From positions 20,555 through 84,554 of the forward strand of contig JAFSKN010000029.1 of the NCBI GenBank assembly GCA_017448975.1: a stretch of DNA of 64,000 nucleotides, in the 5' to 3' direction. Made by a program: the position numbers and the translations under genes. Shown here piece after piece: positions 17,642-25,856 of the stretch. This DNA is from Clostridia bacterium (lineage in GTDB: Bacteria; Bacillota; Clostridia; Christensenellales; Aristaeellaceae). Each line of letters opens with the position of its first letter. Positions within the stretch are counted from its first letter, which is position 1. The notes below the pieces were generated by a model, which was given only the letters and a program-made list of their open reading frames with translations, was not told where the DNA came from and made no database searches.

Positions 17642-18979
17642 TTATACCTTTCTCAGCCCCTTGGGATAATGGTTTTTGAGCTGGCCCTCGGACGCCTTGC
17701 CCCAGCCTAAATTCAGGCCGTTCAGCGTGGGTGTGTAAAAGCCCCGCAAGGATTCGTCCACGGGCAACACCTGACCCGCCTGATACAGCCGGGCCTGATC
17801 CTCCGTAAACGGAACCGCGCGCAGGGAGGGGCAGGCCAGGGCCAGCGCATGGTCGGGCAGGAAGATTTTGCCCTTCACTTCTCCAAGCTGAAGGCCTAAG
17901 CGCAGCACCCGCACGCCTTTGAGGGGCGGAAGCTCCTCCGGCACAGCGCAAACCTTGCCCGCGAAAATCGCGTTGGGGTACACTTTTTCATCGATATGCT
18001 CCTGTAAAAAAGCCTGGGTCAGGGATATTTCCTGTTTCCCGGGCGCTGGCAGGCTGGAAACAGCCTGTTTTTTTTGCGCGTCCCCGTCCTTTTGAAGCAA
18101 GGCCGCGAAGTGTCCCTCGCCTTTGACCAAATGGGGCCAGACCCGCAGCATACCGTCACATCCCGGCAATCCCGGCAAAGAGAAGGGCACCAGGTGAAAA
18201 TCGGGATGTTCCTTTAAAAACGCTTCTATGACCCCTTCGTTTTCCGTGGCGTTGAAGGTACAGGTGCTGTAGGCCAGCCTGCCGCCGGGGCGCAGCATCA
18301 TGGCGGCGTGATGCAAAATATGGGCCTGCCGCCCCGCGCAGCCCGCCGGGGACGCTGTCGTCCATTCTTCCCGGGTTTCGGGATGGCGGCGGAACATGCC
18401 CTCCCCGGAGCAGGGAGCGTCCACCAGAATTTTATCGAAAAATTCCGGCCACCGGGGACTCAATTCCTCCGGCAGGGCGCACACAGCCACGGCGTTTTTC
18501 ACGCCCATCCGTTCCAAATTCCGGGAAAGCACCTGGGCCCGGTTCGGCACCGGTTCATTGCATACCAGCGTTCCTTTTCCCGCCATCATGGCTGCCAGCT
18601 GGGTACTTTTGCCGCCGGGCGCGGCGCATAAGTCCAGCACCCTTTCCCCCGGCAAGGGATGCAGAGCCGCCGCCGCCGTCATGGCGCTGGGCTCCTGGAT
18701 ATAATACGCCCCCGCCTCATGAGCGGGCCTTGCCCCCGCCTCGGAATCCAAGGGCAGATAGAAAGCGTCCAGCCCCCAGGGGATTCTTTCTCTCGCTTCC
18801 AGGGGCGGCGTGGCACCCCTCCGCACGCGGATGCCCCGCAGAGGCGCGCCAGCCTTCACCGCACGCAAAAAATCGGGCAGCGTATCGCCCAGCAAAAGGC
18901 GAAGCTGCTCGATCCAGCCTTCCGGGAATCCGCGTTCATCCAAGATGCTCATTTTGTTTTCATCCATTCGTGTATTCAT
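17642..18979 (-). CDS. 16S rRNA m5C methyltransferase, RsmF/NOL1-NOP2-Sun family
   Basis: About 445 aa. It transfers methyl from S-adenosylmethionine to a cytosine C5 in rRNA. Visible motifs are GERVLDLCAAPGGKSTQLAA (SAM site), the catalytic-cysteine motif DAPCSGEGMFRR (about residue 189) and the second cysteine motif AYSTCTFNATENEG (about 239). The C-terminal part ending LGWGKASEGQLKNHYPKGLRK is typical of RsmF-like proteins. It is the last gene of the cdaA operon and overlaps the preceding gene by 20 bp if it starts at 18979; starts at 18967 or 18952 are also possible because no clear ribosome site decides. The intact C-terminus shows the outer mobile element did not cut this gene. Confidence 0.88.
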   Translation of the reverse strand: MNTRMDENKMSILDERGFPEGWIEQLRLLLGDTLPDFLRAVKAGAPLRGIRVRRGATPPLEARERIPWGLDAFYLPLDSEAGARPAHEAGAYYIQEPSAMTAAAALHPLPGERVLDLCAAPGGKSTQLAAMMAGKGTLVCNEPVPNRAQVLSRNLERMGVKNAVAVCALPEELSPRWPEFFDKILVDAPCSGEGMFRRHPETREEWTTASPAGCAGRQAHILHHAAMMLRPGGRLAYSTCTFNATENEGVIEAFLKEHPDFHLVPFSLPGLPGCDGMLRVWPHLVKGEGHFAALLQKDGDAQKKQAVSSLPAPGKQEISLTQAFLQEHIDEKVYPNAIFAGKVCAVPEELPPLKGVRVLRLGLQLGEVKGKIFLPDHALALACPSLRAVPFTEDQARLYQAGQVLPVDESLRGFYTPTLNGLNLGWGKASEGQLKNHYPKGLRKV

Positions 18980-19745
18980 CGCCGTCCCCCGGTCGCTGCC
19001 AGTTGGAATAAGCGCTGTCCTCATCCCTGTTCTTCTGGGGATAAACCGGCTTGTGGAACGCCTGCTGCCGATCCACCGCCGGGGGCAGGCCGTCCAGCAT
19101 TTCATAATCGTCGGCGTTTCCGTTGATCAGCCGATGACGCCATTCCTGGCGGCGGCGTTCGTTGCGTTCGCTGCGGCGGCGGCGCGGGGCAGGCATTTCC
19201 ACCGTAAAGGAGCCCGCCACAGGCTTGGGACCCGCCACCAGCGGCGGCGCTTCATATGCCTGGGGCGGCGTGAACTGCCGCGCCCGGGGTTCTCTTTCCT
19301 CGGCAGCGGAAAACAGGGGCGCGGGCTGGGGCATTTCTTCCGCCGCGGGCTGGGGCTGGCTCCAGGCTTCCTGCGTCCAGTGCTCCTCCGCGGGCGGTTC
19401 CGGTTCTTCCGCCGGAAAAACGTCTTCCCGTTCCTGGGGCATTTGAATATCCACGCTGCTTTGATAGCCCTGCTCAAACTGCCTGTTTTGCCCTTTAAAG
19501 AACCGGGACATGCGCCGGAAAAAGGCGCGCCACAGCAGATAGGGCTGCCAGCGGATCAGCCAGATGAGGTAATCCATGACGGTGCAGCCTAAGATCAATC
19601 CCACCGCCACCCAGACCCAATGATCCCCCAGCCAGATGAAAAACGCGCTGAACTGGCCGGATACCGTGTCGTCCCACACATGCCGGATCAGGCCCCGCGC
19701 CCAGCTGAACAGCATGGTGAACAATGAATTCGCAAATGTATTCAT
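18960..19745 (-). CDS. Membrane protein of unknown function in the cdaA operon
   Basis: The 261-aa protein has two N-terminal hydrophobic stretches (about 1-35 and WVWVAVGLILGCTVMDYLIW at 44-63), then a long cytoplasmic-looking, low-complexity tail rich in Pro, Glu, Gln and Arg (for example EEPEPPAEEHWTQEAWSQPQ). No family was recognised. It overlaps cdaR by 4 bp and the rRNA methyltransferase gene at its other end, so it belongs to the cdaA-cdaR operon, in the place where glmM often stands in Bacillota. A link to cyclic-di-AMP or envelope control is inference from position only. Confidence 0.75.
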   Translation of the reverse strand: MNTFANSLFTMLFSWARGLIRHVWDDTVSGQFSAFFIWLGDHWVWVAVGLILGCTVMDYLIWLIRWQPYLLWRAFFRRMSRFFKGQNRQFEQGYQSSVDIQMPQEREDVFPAEEPEPPAEEHWTQEAWSQPQPAAEEMPQPAPLFSAAEEREPRARQFTPPQAYEAPPLVAGPKPVAGSFTVEMPAPRRRRSERNERRRQEWRHRLINGNADDYEMLDGLPPAVDRQQAFHKPVYPQKNRDEDSAYSNWQRPGDGDEYTNG

Positions 19746-20914
19746 GGATTCTGCGCCGCGTCACGGTCTGTACCGGACGCCAAATTGACAAATTCCTCCG
19801 GCAGGATGGTCACGATCACCTGCACGGTGTTGTTGCTGATATAATCCACGTTGCCCGGCGTGTTCAGGTAAAGCAGCTGGGTCACGGTGCGGCTCTGGCC
19901 GCTGATATTCACCTGGTCATAGGGGTACACAGCGGCGTCCTCGGCCAGATACGGCGCGATGACCACCTTGCTGCCGCCCAAGGTAACCGTCTGGGGCAGC
20001 ACCCGGATGCTGCTGACGGCGTATCCTTCCGCCGGTTCGCCGGTGACCAGCGCCTCCGTGCCCACCTTTACCCGCGCCAAATAATAGACTTCCTGGCGCA
20101 CGGTGATGCGCTGGATGGACGTACTCTGGCCATGGGCGGTCACCGTCAAGGCGCTTCCCTCCAATACGTTGCCCTCCGCGTCCTCAAAATAGAAGGGCAG
20201 GCTCACGGCATTGGGACTGCGTTCGGGGGACAGATTGCTTTGGTCATATTCCACCACGCACCGCGCGGCCTTTTCCACCACGGAAGCGGGGCCGCTGATA
20301 TCCACCGAATCGGCGCTGCGGTTCAGCGTGCCGCCGTAGCAGTTTTCCGGCAATTCCCCGGTCAGGCGCACTTCCACGGGCACCTGGGCCTGGGTGCTGT
20401 ATTCCTCCACGGTCACGGTCACTTCGCCGTCGTATACCTCCAGCACGGTGCCGTACTGGGTGGAATTGGAGGCGGCGGCAGTGATTTTCAGCGTCTGTTC
20501 GCCGGTGGTCTGGATCTGGCTCAAATCCAGCCTGGCCGTATAGTTGGAAGCGGCAGCGGCGGTATAATTCTTCTGGGGCACGCTCACAAGCAGCTTCACC
20601 GTGCTCACCTTATCCAGCCCATCCACCACCACCAAGCCGTTGGAGCGCATGGCGGAGCTGTTGGTAACGGATACGCGCACGCCTGAAATCACCTTCGTCC
20701 GGGGCAGGGAAGTATCCTGGGTGATCAGGATGCCCCACAGGGAAATGGCCAGCGCCAGGCTGCCCAGTTTCCAGCCCCAGTTGTGGGTGACGGCGTTCAG
20801 CAGGCGTTTTACGATCTTTTCCTTTTTCCCCGTTTTTCCGGCGTTTCCGGCGTTTCCGGCGTTCCCGGCGTCCTGCTCCGTGGGAACACGGGTTGCGTCG
20901 CTGTTATTCGTCAT
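19742..20914 (-). CDS. cdaR: YbbR-domain regulator of CdaA
   Basis: The 390-aa protein has a cytoplasmic Asn/Gly-Ala-rich leader (AGNAGNAGNAGKTGKKEK), one transmembrane helix (WGWKLGSLALAISLWGILI) and several extracytoplasmic YbbR repeats, the layout of CdaR, which modulates the membrane diadenylate cyclase CdaA. The start at 20914 (MTNNSDAT) overlaps the cdaA stop by 11 bp and is preferred to an upstream frame start. The leader's tandem NAG unit corresponds to a GGCGTTTCC-type 9-bp repeat at about 20836-20865 and could vary in number by slippage. Confidence 0.88.
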   Translation of the reverse strand: MTNNSDATRVPTEQDAGNAGNAGNAGKTGKKEKIVKRLLNAVTHNWGWKLGSLALAISLWGILITQDTSLPRTKVISGVRVSVTNSSAMRSNGLVVVDGLDKVSTVKLLVSVPQKNYTAAAASNYTARLDLSQIQTTGEQTLKITAAASNSTQYGTVLEVYDGEVTVTVEEYSTQAQVPVEVRLTGELPENCYGGTLNRSADSVDISGPASVVEKAARCVVEYDQSNLSPERSPNAVSLPFYFEDAEGNVLEGSALTVTAHGQSTSIQRITVRQEVYYLARVKVGTEALVTGEPAEGYAVSSIRVLPQTVTLGGSKVVIAPYLAEDAAVYPYDQVNISGQSRTVTQLLYLNTPGNVDYISNNTVQVIVTILPEEFVNLASGTDRDAAQNP

Positions 20915-21764
20915 TGGCCGTGCCTCCTTTCGCCGCGCGTTCCCGGTGGGTCCAGCGCCAAAGCCGGGAATGATCCTCGTGGTACATTTCACTTAAGATC
21001 TTGCGCAGGGAATCGGCGTCCAAATAGCGGGTGAGCTTTCCGCCCCGGGCCATGCTGATGATGCCCGTTTCCTCGCTGACGATCAGCACCAGGGCGTCGG
21101 TATTCTCGCTCACGCCCAAGCCCGCCCGGTGGCGGGTGCCCAAATCGCGGCTGATGCTGCTGTTGTCGCTCAGGGTCAGCACACAGGCGGCGGACACGAT
21201 GCGGGTGCCCCGGATGATCACCGCGCCGTCGTGCAAAGGCGTGTTGGGTTCAAAAATATTTTCCAGCAGCGGGGCGGAAATCAGGGAATCGATCTCCGTG
21301 CCGCTGGATTCGGTAATGTCCTTCAGGCCCGTGCGCTGCTCGAACACGATCAGCGCGCCCACCCTGCGGCGGGAAAGGCGCAGCAGGCATTGGGTGATTT
21401 CGTCCACCACCCGCTGGCTTTCGTCCCGCTGGGTAGACCTGTCCAGCTTGGCGGTGCGGCCGATCTGCTCCAGGGCCTTGCGCAGCTCCGGCTGGAACAG
21501 GATCATCAGGGCGATCACGCCGTTGTTCAAAATGCTGCGCAGCACCCAGTTCAGGGTGGTCAGCCCCATCAATTCGCTGGCATAGCTGGCCACGATAATC
21601 ACAGCCAGGCCCTTCAAAACCTGAATGGCCCGGGTCTGCCGCGTGCTGGTCACCAGCCGGTAAATCAATAAAGCGATAATGGCGATATCTATATAATCGA
21701 TCCACGTGGGGCGGTGGATGATATTCCATAAAAAGGTTTGGAATTGGTCCCATAAATCTGCCAA
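20904..21764 (-). CDS. cdaA: Membrane diadenylate cyclase CdaA
   Basis: It makes cyclic di-AMP from two ATP; the messenger controls potassium and cell-wall homeostasis. The 286-aa protein has three N-terminal transmembrane helices (DIAIIALLIYRLV; GLAVIIVASYAS; LNWVLRSILNNGVIALMILF) followed by the DAC domain with DGA (NTPLHDGAVIIRG, about residue 177) and RHR (GTRHRAGLGVS, about 209). The start is taken as TTG at 21764 (LADLWDQF): GGGAGGG lies 8 bp upstream and no in-frame ATG fits. First gene of the operon cdaA-cdaR-unknown-rsmF. Confidence 0.93.
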   Translation of the reverse strand: MADLWDQFQTFLWNIIHRPTWIDYIDIAIIALLIYRLVTSTRQTRAIQVLKGLAVIIVASYASELMGLTTLNWVLRSILNNGVIALMILFQPELRKALEQIGRTAKLDRSTQRDESQRVVDEITQCLLRLSRRRVGALIVFEQRTGLKDITESSGTEIDSLISAPLLENIFEPNTPLHDGAVIIRGTRIVSAACVLTLSDNSSISRDLGTRHRAGLGVSENTDALVLIVSEETGIISMARGGKLTRYLDADSLRKILSEMYHEDHSRLWRWTHRERAAKGGTANDE

Positions 21765-21801
21765 ACCATTCGCCCTCCCTTCGCGCGTCCGTTGCGCTTT
21801 T

Positions 21802-21830
21802 ATTATACTACATGTGTGCGCCGGTTGAAA
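21802..21830 (-). promoter_or_regulatory. Promoter of the cdaA operon
   Basis: On the minus strand TATAAT (21807-21802) stands 17 bp after TTTCAA (21830-21825), 38 bp before the TTG start. Farther upstream, a CGCTCC/GGAGCG hairpin within AACCCTG/CAGGGTT (about 21903-21950) may be an unrelated stem-loop. Confidence 0.65.
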
Positions 21831-21976
21831 ATCCCCTTTGCGTAATTTTTTCAAAATGTTTACGTTTTTTTGACTTTTTTCTTTCGCCGATGAAATAAAT
21901 AGAACCCTGCTGTCCGCTCCTGTACGGAGCGAGACGAAAAACAGGGTTGAAAAGCATACCTCATGAAAGGCAGGAA

Positions 21977-22008
21977 AACGCCGGGCGCTGAATGAAGCCC
22001 CCGGCGTT
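21977..22008 (-). terminator. Terminator of the metallo-beta-lactamase-fold gene
   Basis: AACGCCGGG (21977-21985) and its complement (22000-22008) form a stem read on the minus strand just after the stop at 22014, followed by TTTTCC. Confidence 0.65.
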
Positions 22009-22013
22009 ATCTG

Positions 22014-22871
22014 TCACAGCTGCACCGGCAAATCGGAGTCGGCGAAGGGATCGTCGCCCGCCAAGGCGTCCAAATCGGCTTCCCTGTCGTCGGCAAGGCC
22101 GGTTTCCGGCATAGGCACGGAAATGCGGATGTGCAGGTCATGATCGTCCAGGAAGGTAAGCTCCGCCTGTTCCCGGGGACGGGTGAGGGCCAGCACCTCG
22201 GTGTAGCGGGTCTTGTTCTTGCGGGCATAGCTCTGGGCCACCTCGGCCCGGCCCTGCCAGTGCATGGGCAGGAAAACCCGGGGCTTCACGGACATGACGA
22301 AATAATTGGCCCCCGCTTCGTACAGGCCGCCCATGCGGGGATCTACCGGGAACATGGCGATGTCCATGGGCAAATGTTCGATGGGCGTCATAGCGGCGTA
22401 AAAATCCTTTTCCGCCTGGGCGATTTCCCGCAGGGTGCTTTCCTCCCGCCAGTGCCACAGGTTCAGGTCCCCGGCGTGGAAGATGTTCAGCCCGTATACC
22501 GATACGTAAAAGGATACGCCCTTGTCCGTGGAATCAAAGGCACGGATTTTTACGTCGCCCACCTCCAGCGTGTCGCCGGGCTTCATCCGCTTGCCGCGCT
22601 TTCCAATGGGCAGATCATCCGAAACGATGTAGGTGATGGGCAGCTTCTGATAATTCCAGGAATAAATGACCTCGTCGAAATGATCCTCGTGATCGTGGGA
22701 CACGAAAACCAGCACCCGCTTGTGGTTCGCCAAATCCTGCTCCCGCAGCTGGTCCTTTTCCGGCAGTTCCCCGTTTTCCCCCCGCCAGTAATCGAAGACC
22801 AGCAGGGTGTCCATCACCTCCACCGTGAACCCGGAATGATAATAGTAGGTGACGACGGCTGTTTTTTCCAT
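22014..22871 (-). CDS. Metallo-beta-lactamase-fold hydrolase
   Basis: The 285-aa protein has the metal-binding motif SHDHEDHFD (HxHxDH-like) at about 58-66 and a later HAGDLNLWHW that supplies further ligands, followed by LPMHWQGR. It resembles UlaG-type lactonases in layout, but no substrate can be assigned. It stands alone: a terminator follows its stop and a repeat element lies behind its start. A second protein of the same superfamily is encoded at 40082-40729. GGAGGATGTC gives a good ribosome site for the ATG. Confidence 0.85.
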   Translation of the reverse strand: MEKTAVVTYYYHSGFTVEVMDTLLVFDYWRGENGELPEKDQLREQDLANHKRVLVFVSHDHEDHFDEVIYSWNYQKLPITYIVSDDLPIGKRGKRMKPGDTLEVGDVKIRAFDSTDKGVSFYVSVYGLNIFHAGDLNLWHWREESTLREIAQAEKDFYAAMTPIEHLPMDIAMFPVDPRMGGLYEAGANYFVMSVKPRVFLPMHWQGRAEVAQSYARKNKTRYTEVLALTRPREQAELTFLDDHDLHIRISVPMPETGLADDREADLDALAGDDPFADSDLPVQL

Positions 22872-22904
22872 GACATCCTCCTGATTTTTCAGTATGTGCT
22901 ACGA

Positions 22905-23303
22905 AGGAACCGCTGGGGTTTCACCCCAGACCCCACCAGGGGCGTGACGCCCCTGGACCCGCAATCGCGGATATTTCTTAACCTGGTGAAAAAACTTTGC
23001 CCCCGCTGTCGCTTGGAGGAAATGGCCAATCCTGCTGCCGCTGTGCTTCTGGCCCGGCCGCTGAAAGCGGCCAGCCCGGATGCAGAGCATCCGGGGAAAG
23101 CCGGGAAAATCCCAGAGGGGAAAGCGCGCTTTCCCCTGGGGATTTTTCACGGCTTTCTGTGGGCCAGAAGCTGTCAAATTCTCGTATCTCCGGCAACGGG
23201 CAAAGGCTGTCCGCTTTTTCCGTTCAAGCTGATTCGCCTGTTGGAGTCCAGGGGCCGAAGGCCCTTGGTTCAGGGGTTTAGGGGGCTGAAGAGGCCCCCT
23301 GCT
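22905..23303. repeat. MITE-like hairpin element, copy 1
   Basis: About 395 bp without a real gene. Each end has two GC hairpins arranged in inverted orientation (left: CTGGGG...CCCCAG, then AGGGGCG...CGCCCCT and GGACCCG; right: GTCC, AGGGGCC...GGCCCTT, AGGGGGC...GGCCCCCT). The core (23046-23170) is closed by CTTCTGGCCC and GGGCCAGAAG and contains three further hairpins, GGCCGC/GCGGCC, CCCGGATGC/GCATCCGGG and GGGGAAAGC/GCTTTCCCC. The core is closely repeated at 29182-29304. Its right end overlaps the last codons of the phosphodiesterase gene. Confidence 0.85.
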
Positions 23304-24501
23304 TCGTATTGCTTGTATCAAACACGCTGTCCAGTGCTTTCCCCTCCGCCTGGGGCAGGGAAAGGCCCAGGGCTTTTGCCAGGGTGGGCGCGATGTCCAC
23401 AAGGTTCGCTTCCGAAAGGCGCTGGCCTTTCCGGATGCCGGGGCCTTTCAGCCACAGCAGGGTGCGGGCCTGGGCGCAGTCCAGGGAAAAGCCGTGCTCT
23501 CCGTAGGTCTTTTCCAGCTTGTCGATGAAGCAATGCCCCGGCAGGGCGTCCACGGCGAGATGCACGTCCGCGGGCGCATGCAGGGCGCGCAGCTCCTGAT
23601 CCCCAAAGATACGCCCGACGCCCCATTCCGCCCCTTTTTCCTCTAAGATGCGGCGGGCCTTATCCAGGTCCGGGCCGAAGATATAGGCCCCCATGCCTAA
23701 GCTCTGGGCCCGGGCGCCGCAGGCGGCTTTCAGGTTGGCGTCCAGCAGCACGCCTTGGGGCGCGTCCTGCTGCCCATGATCGCTGACGACGCAGAAGAGG
23801 GTTTCGTCCAAAAGCCCCGCTTTTTCCACAGCTTTCACGATGCGTCCCACCCGCGCGTCCAGCCGCTTCATGGCGGCGCGGGCTTCCGGGCTGTCGGTTC
23901 CGTGCCAGTGGCGCATGGAATCGCAGTCCACCAAATGCACGGTGAGCACGTCGGGCGGACGGAAGCCCGCGTACAGTTTTTCGCACAGCAGGGCGGCGTA
24001 ATCGTCCAAATCGGGCTGCAAAATGCTTTTCCGGGTCTTGCCGTACATCAGCTCCATGCGCAGGATCCATACGGGGGAAGCATAGCGCAGCATTTTCATC
24101 ACGGCGCTTTCCCCCGGCAGGGGCAGCACCTCCGGAAAGTTCCGGCGGGCATAGGGGTTTTTCCCCGTTACGGGCCAGAGGATGGAGGCCACGTCCAGGC
24201 CCTTTTCCTTGGCGGCCTGATGCAGGGTTTTCACCTTGATGTCCCCGATGCTCCAGTACCAGGCCCGCATTTCCTGGGGCGTATCCTGCTGCAGCGGCTG
24301 ATTATGCCCGATGCCGTGGGTTGCCGGGTAGCAGCCGGTGAGCAGGCTGGCGTGGATGGGATACGTGATGGTGGGATACACCGTTCTCACATTGCCGCAG
24401 AACACACCCGCGTCCGCAAGTGCAGAAAGCGCGGGCAGGCTAAGCAGCCTGTCCGCGTCCGGGTTCGCTACGGCATCCAGGGAAATCATACAAAGGCGCA
24501 T
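23278..24501 (-). CDS. Alkaline-phosphatase-superfamily phosphodiesterase/pyrophosphatase
   Basis: The 407-aa protein belongs to the type I phosphodiesterase/nucleotide pyrophosphatase group. The start MRLCMISLDAVANPDADRL provides the first metal Asp, YPTITYPIHASLLTG the threonine nucleophile, VHLVDCDSMRHWHG and CVVSDHGQQDAPQG the remaining metal ligands. There is no signal peptide, so it should be cytoplasmic. It is the last gene of the xpaC-telA-lemA-TPM operon, only 4 bp after the TPM gene. Its final codons (GASSAP) are formed by the right end of repeat copy 1, so the repeat apparently supplies the natural 3' end. Confidence 0.85.
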   Translation of the reverse strand: MRLCMISLDAVANPDADRLLSLPALSALADAGVFCGNVRTVYPTITYPIHASLLTGCYPATHGIGHNQPLQQDTPQEMRAWYWSIGDIKVKTLHQAAKEKGLDVASILWPVTGKNPYARRNFPEVLPLPGESAVMKMLRYASPVWILRMELMYGKTRKSILQPDLDDYAALLCEKLYAGFRPPDVLTVHLVDCDSMRHWHGTDSPEARAAMKRLDARVGRIVKAVEKAGLLDETLFCVVSDHGQQDAPQGVLLDANLKAACGARAQSLGMGAYIFGPDLDKARRILEEKGAEWGVGRIFGDQELRALHAPADVHLAVDALPGHCFIDKLEKTYGEHGFSLDCAQARTLLWLKGPGIRKGQRLSEANLVDIAPTLAKALGLSLPQAEGKALDSVFDTSNTKQGASSAP

Positions 24502-24505
24502 AACT

Positions 24506-25258
24506 TTATCTCCTGCTCCTTCTCTTTCTGCGGAAGAAGAGGAAGTAAATCACCAGAGCCCAGATGATCACGCTGCGCCAGTTGGTGCGGGTGCCTTCGC
24601 TGCGCCAGGTGTTCTGCCAATCCTCCCAGAACACCTCGTCGCTGTTTTCTTTCGCGTCATAATCGTCCCGGGCAAACATGCCGTACCAGGCATCGTCCAC
24701 GGTTTGGGGCTGGGGCGTGGACTGAATGGCGGTTATTCCGAACAGGCCCGTGTCGCTCAGGGTGTTTCCCTTGGCTTTTGCCAGGGTCTGCCCTAAGCTG
24801 ACGGTGAGGTTCGCTAAGGCTTCATCGTACTGCCGGGCCTTGTATGCGTTGCGGAAAGCGCCCAGCAGGGTGTTGCGGCTTTCGGCGGACAGGGCGTTTT
24901 TGCTGTTCGCGCCAAGGGACAGGGCGAATTCTTCTTCGCCGATGACCATGAGCAGCAGGGCGTCGTCCTTTTCCAGATTCCATACCTTGAACACCTGATC
25001 GGCGTACTGCTGGGCGTCCGCGCCGCCGAGGAAGTGGCGGGTGAGCACATAAATGCGGCCGCCGCCGGCGGATTCCAGCCGGTCATTCAAGGTTTCCAGA
25101 TCCTCCAGGGTTTTTTCGCCCAGCACCCCTGCCAGATCGGCAGCGGAGCGGTCAGGACGGGGAGGATACTCCGTTTCCGCGTTCGCCAGGGAAACAGCGG
25201 CGAAGCACAGGGCCAGCGCTAAAACCAGCGCGCCCATTTTGGCAAACAGGCTGTTCAT
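24506..25258 (-). CDS. TPM-domain secreted/membrane protein
   Basis: The 250-aa protein has a signal peptide (LVLALALCFAAVSLANA), a TPM domain at about 30-160 (DRSAADLAGVLGEKTLEDLE, then RIYVLTRHFLGGADAQQYAD and VFKVWNLEKDDALLLMVIGE) and a C-terminal transmembrane helix with an Arg-rich end (WALVIYFLFFRRKRRSRR). TPM proteins commonly accompany LemA proteins, as here (lemA ends 15 bp upstream). The domain is linked to envelope stress or photosystem repair in other lineages; here the exact activity is unknown. Confidence 0.85.
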   Translation of the reverse strand: MNSLFAKMGALVLALALCFAAVSLANAETEYPPRPDRSAADLAGVLGEKTLEDLETLNDRLESAGGGRIYVLTRHFLGGADAQQYADQVFKVWNLEKDDALLLMVIGEEEFALSLGANSKNALSAESRNTLLGAFRNAYKARQYDEALANLTVSLGQTLAKAKGNTLSDTGLFGITAIQSTPQPQTVDDAWYGMFARDDYDAKENSDEVFWEDWQNTWRSEGTRTNWRSVIIWALVIYFLFFRRKRRSRR

Positions 25259-25273
25259 GTTCCTCCTCCTTCC

Positions 25274-25828
25274 TTACTGCGCTTTAAATTCCACGGCGGG
25301 CTTGACGCCGAGCAAGGTGCGGGCCAGCCAGCCGGAAAAGGTTTTGCTCATGCGGCTGTTGAAGTCCGCCGCCGCCTGGTTGTAGGCGGCTCCGGCGGTT
25401 TTCTGCTCGCTCTGGGCCAGCATCTGGGGCAGATAGCTGGTCACGTACATATTGTCCCGGCTGTCATTTTTTACGCTGTCCAGTTGGGAAAGCTTGTCCA
25501 GCAGTGCGGCGGCGTCCACGGTGAGGGCGTCGTTGGCGGCGGCCTTCTGGGCCAGATTATCGTCCGTACCCTTGCTGCCGCCCTCCAAGTCGTTTCTGTC
25601 CCGAACCACCCGCAGATAGGCTTCGTCTGTTTCCGGCAGATGGCGCTTGGCTACCGCCAGTACGTTGTAGGCCGATTCCACGCGCGTCTGCAGCATGCTG
25701 TCCAGGCCCGCGCGAGTCTCGTTCACCAGCGCGCGTTCGTCGGTCCAGCCGCGGAACGCGCCAAAGACCACGCCGACCACGATCAGGATCACCATGATCG
25801 CAATGGCCCAACCCGTTTTCAGTTTCAT
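25274..25828 (-). CDS. lemA: LemA-family membrane protein
   Basis: The 184-aa protein has one N-terminal transmembrane helix (WAIAIMVILIVVGVVFGAF) and an extracytoplasmic helical bundle: ALVNETRAGLDSMLQTRVES-AYNVLAVAKRHL, in the place of the LemA core. It sits between telA and the TPM gene in one leftward operon, with GGGGGGCCGATGAACCG before the ATG. LemA/TPM pairs are widespread; the function is not well defined. The core is more diverged than in typical LemA proteins. Confidence 0.75.
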   Translation of the reverse strand: MKLKTGWAIAIMVILIVVGVVFGAFRGWTDERALVNETRAGLDSMLQTRVESAYNVLAVAKRHLPETDEAYLRVVRDRNDLEGGSKGTDDNLAQKAAANDALTVDAAALLDKLSQLDSVKNDSRDNMYVTSYLPQMLAQSEQKTAGAAYNQAAADFNSRMSKTFSGWLARTLLGVKPAVEFKAQ

Positions 25829-25856
25829 CGGTTCATCGGCCCCCCTTTTACATAGG

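Noticed and set aside
22899-23402. Open frames inside repeat copy 1
   Set aside because: They consist of hairpin DNA shared with copy 2, where the frames are not conserved.
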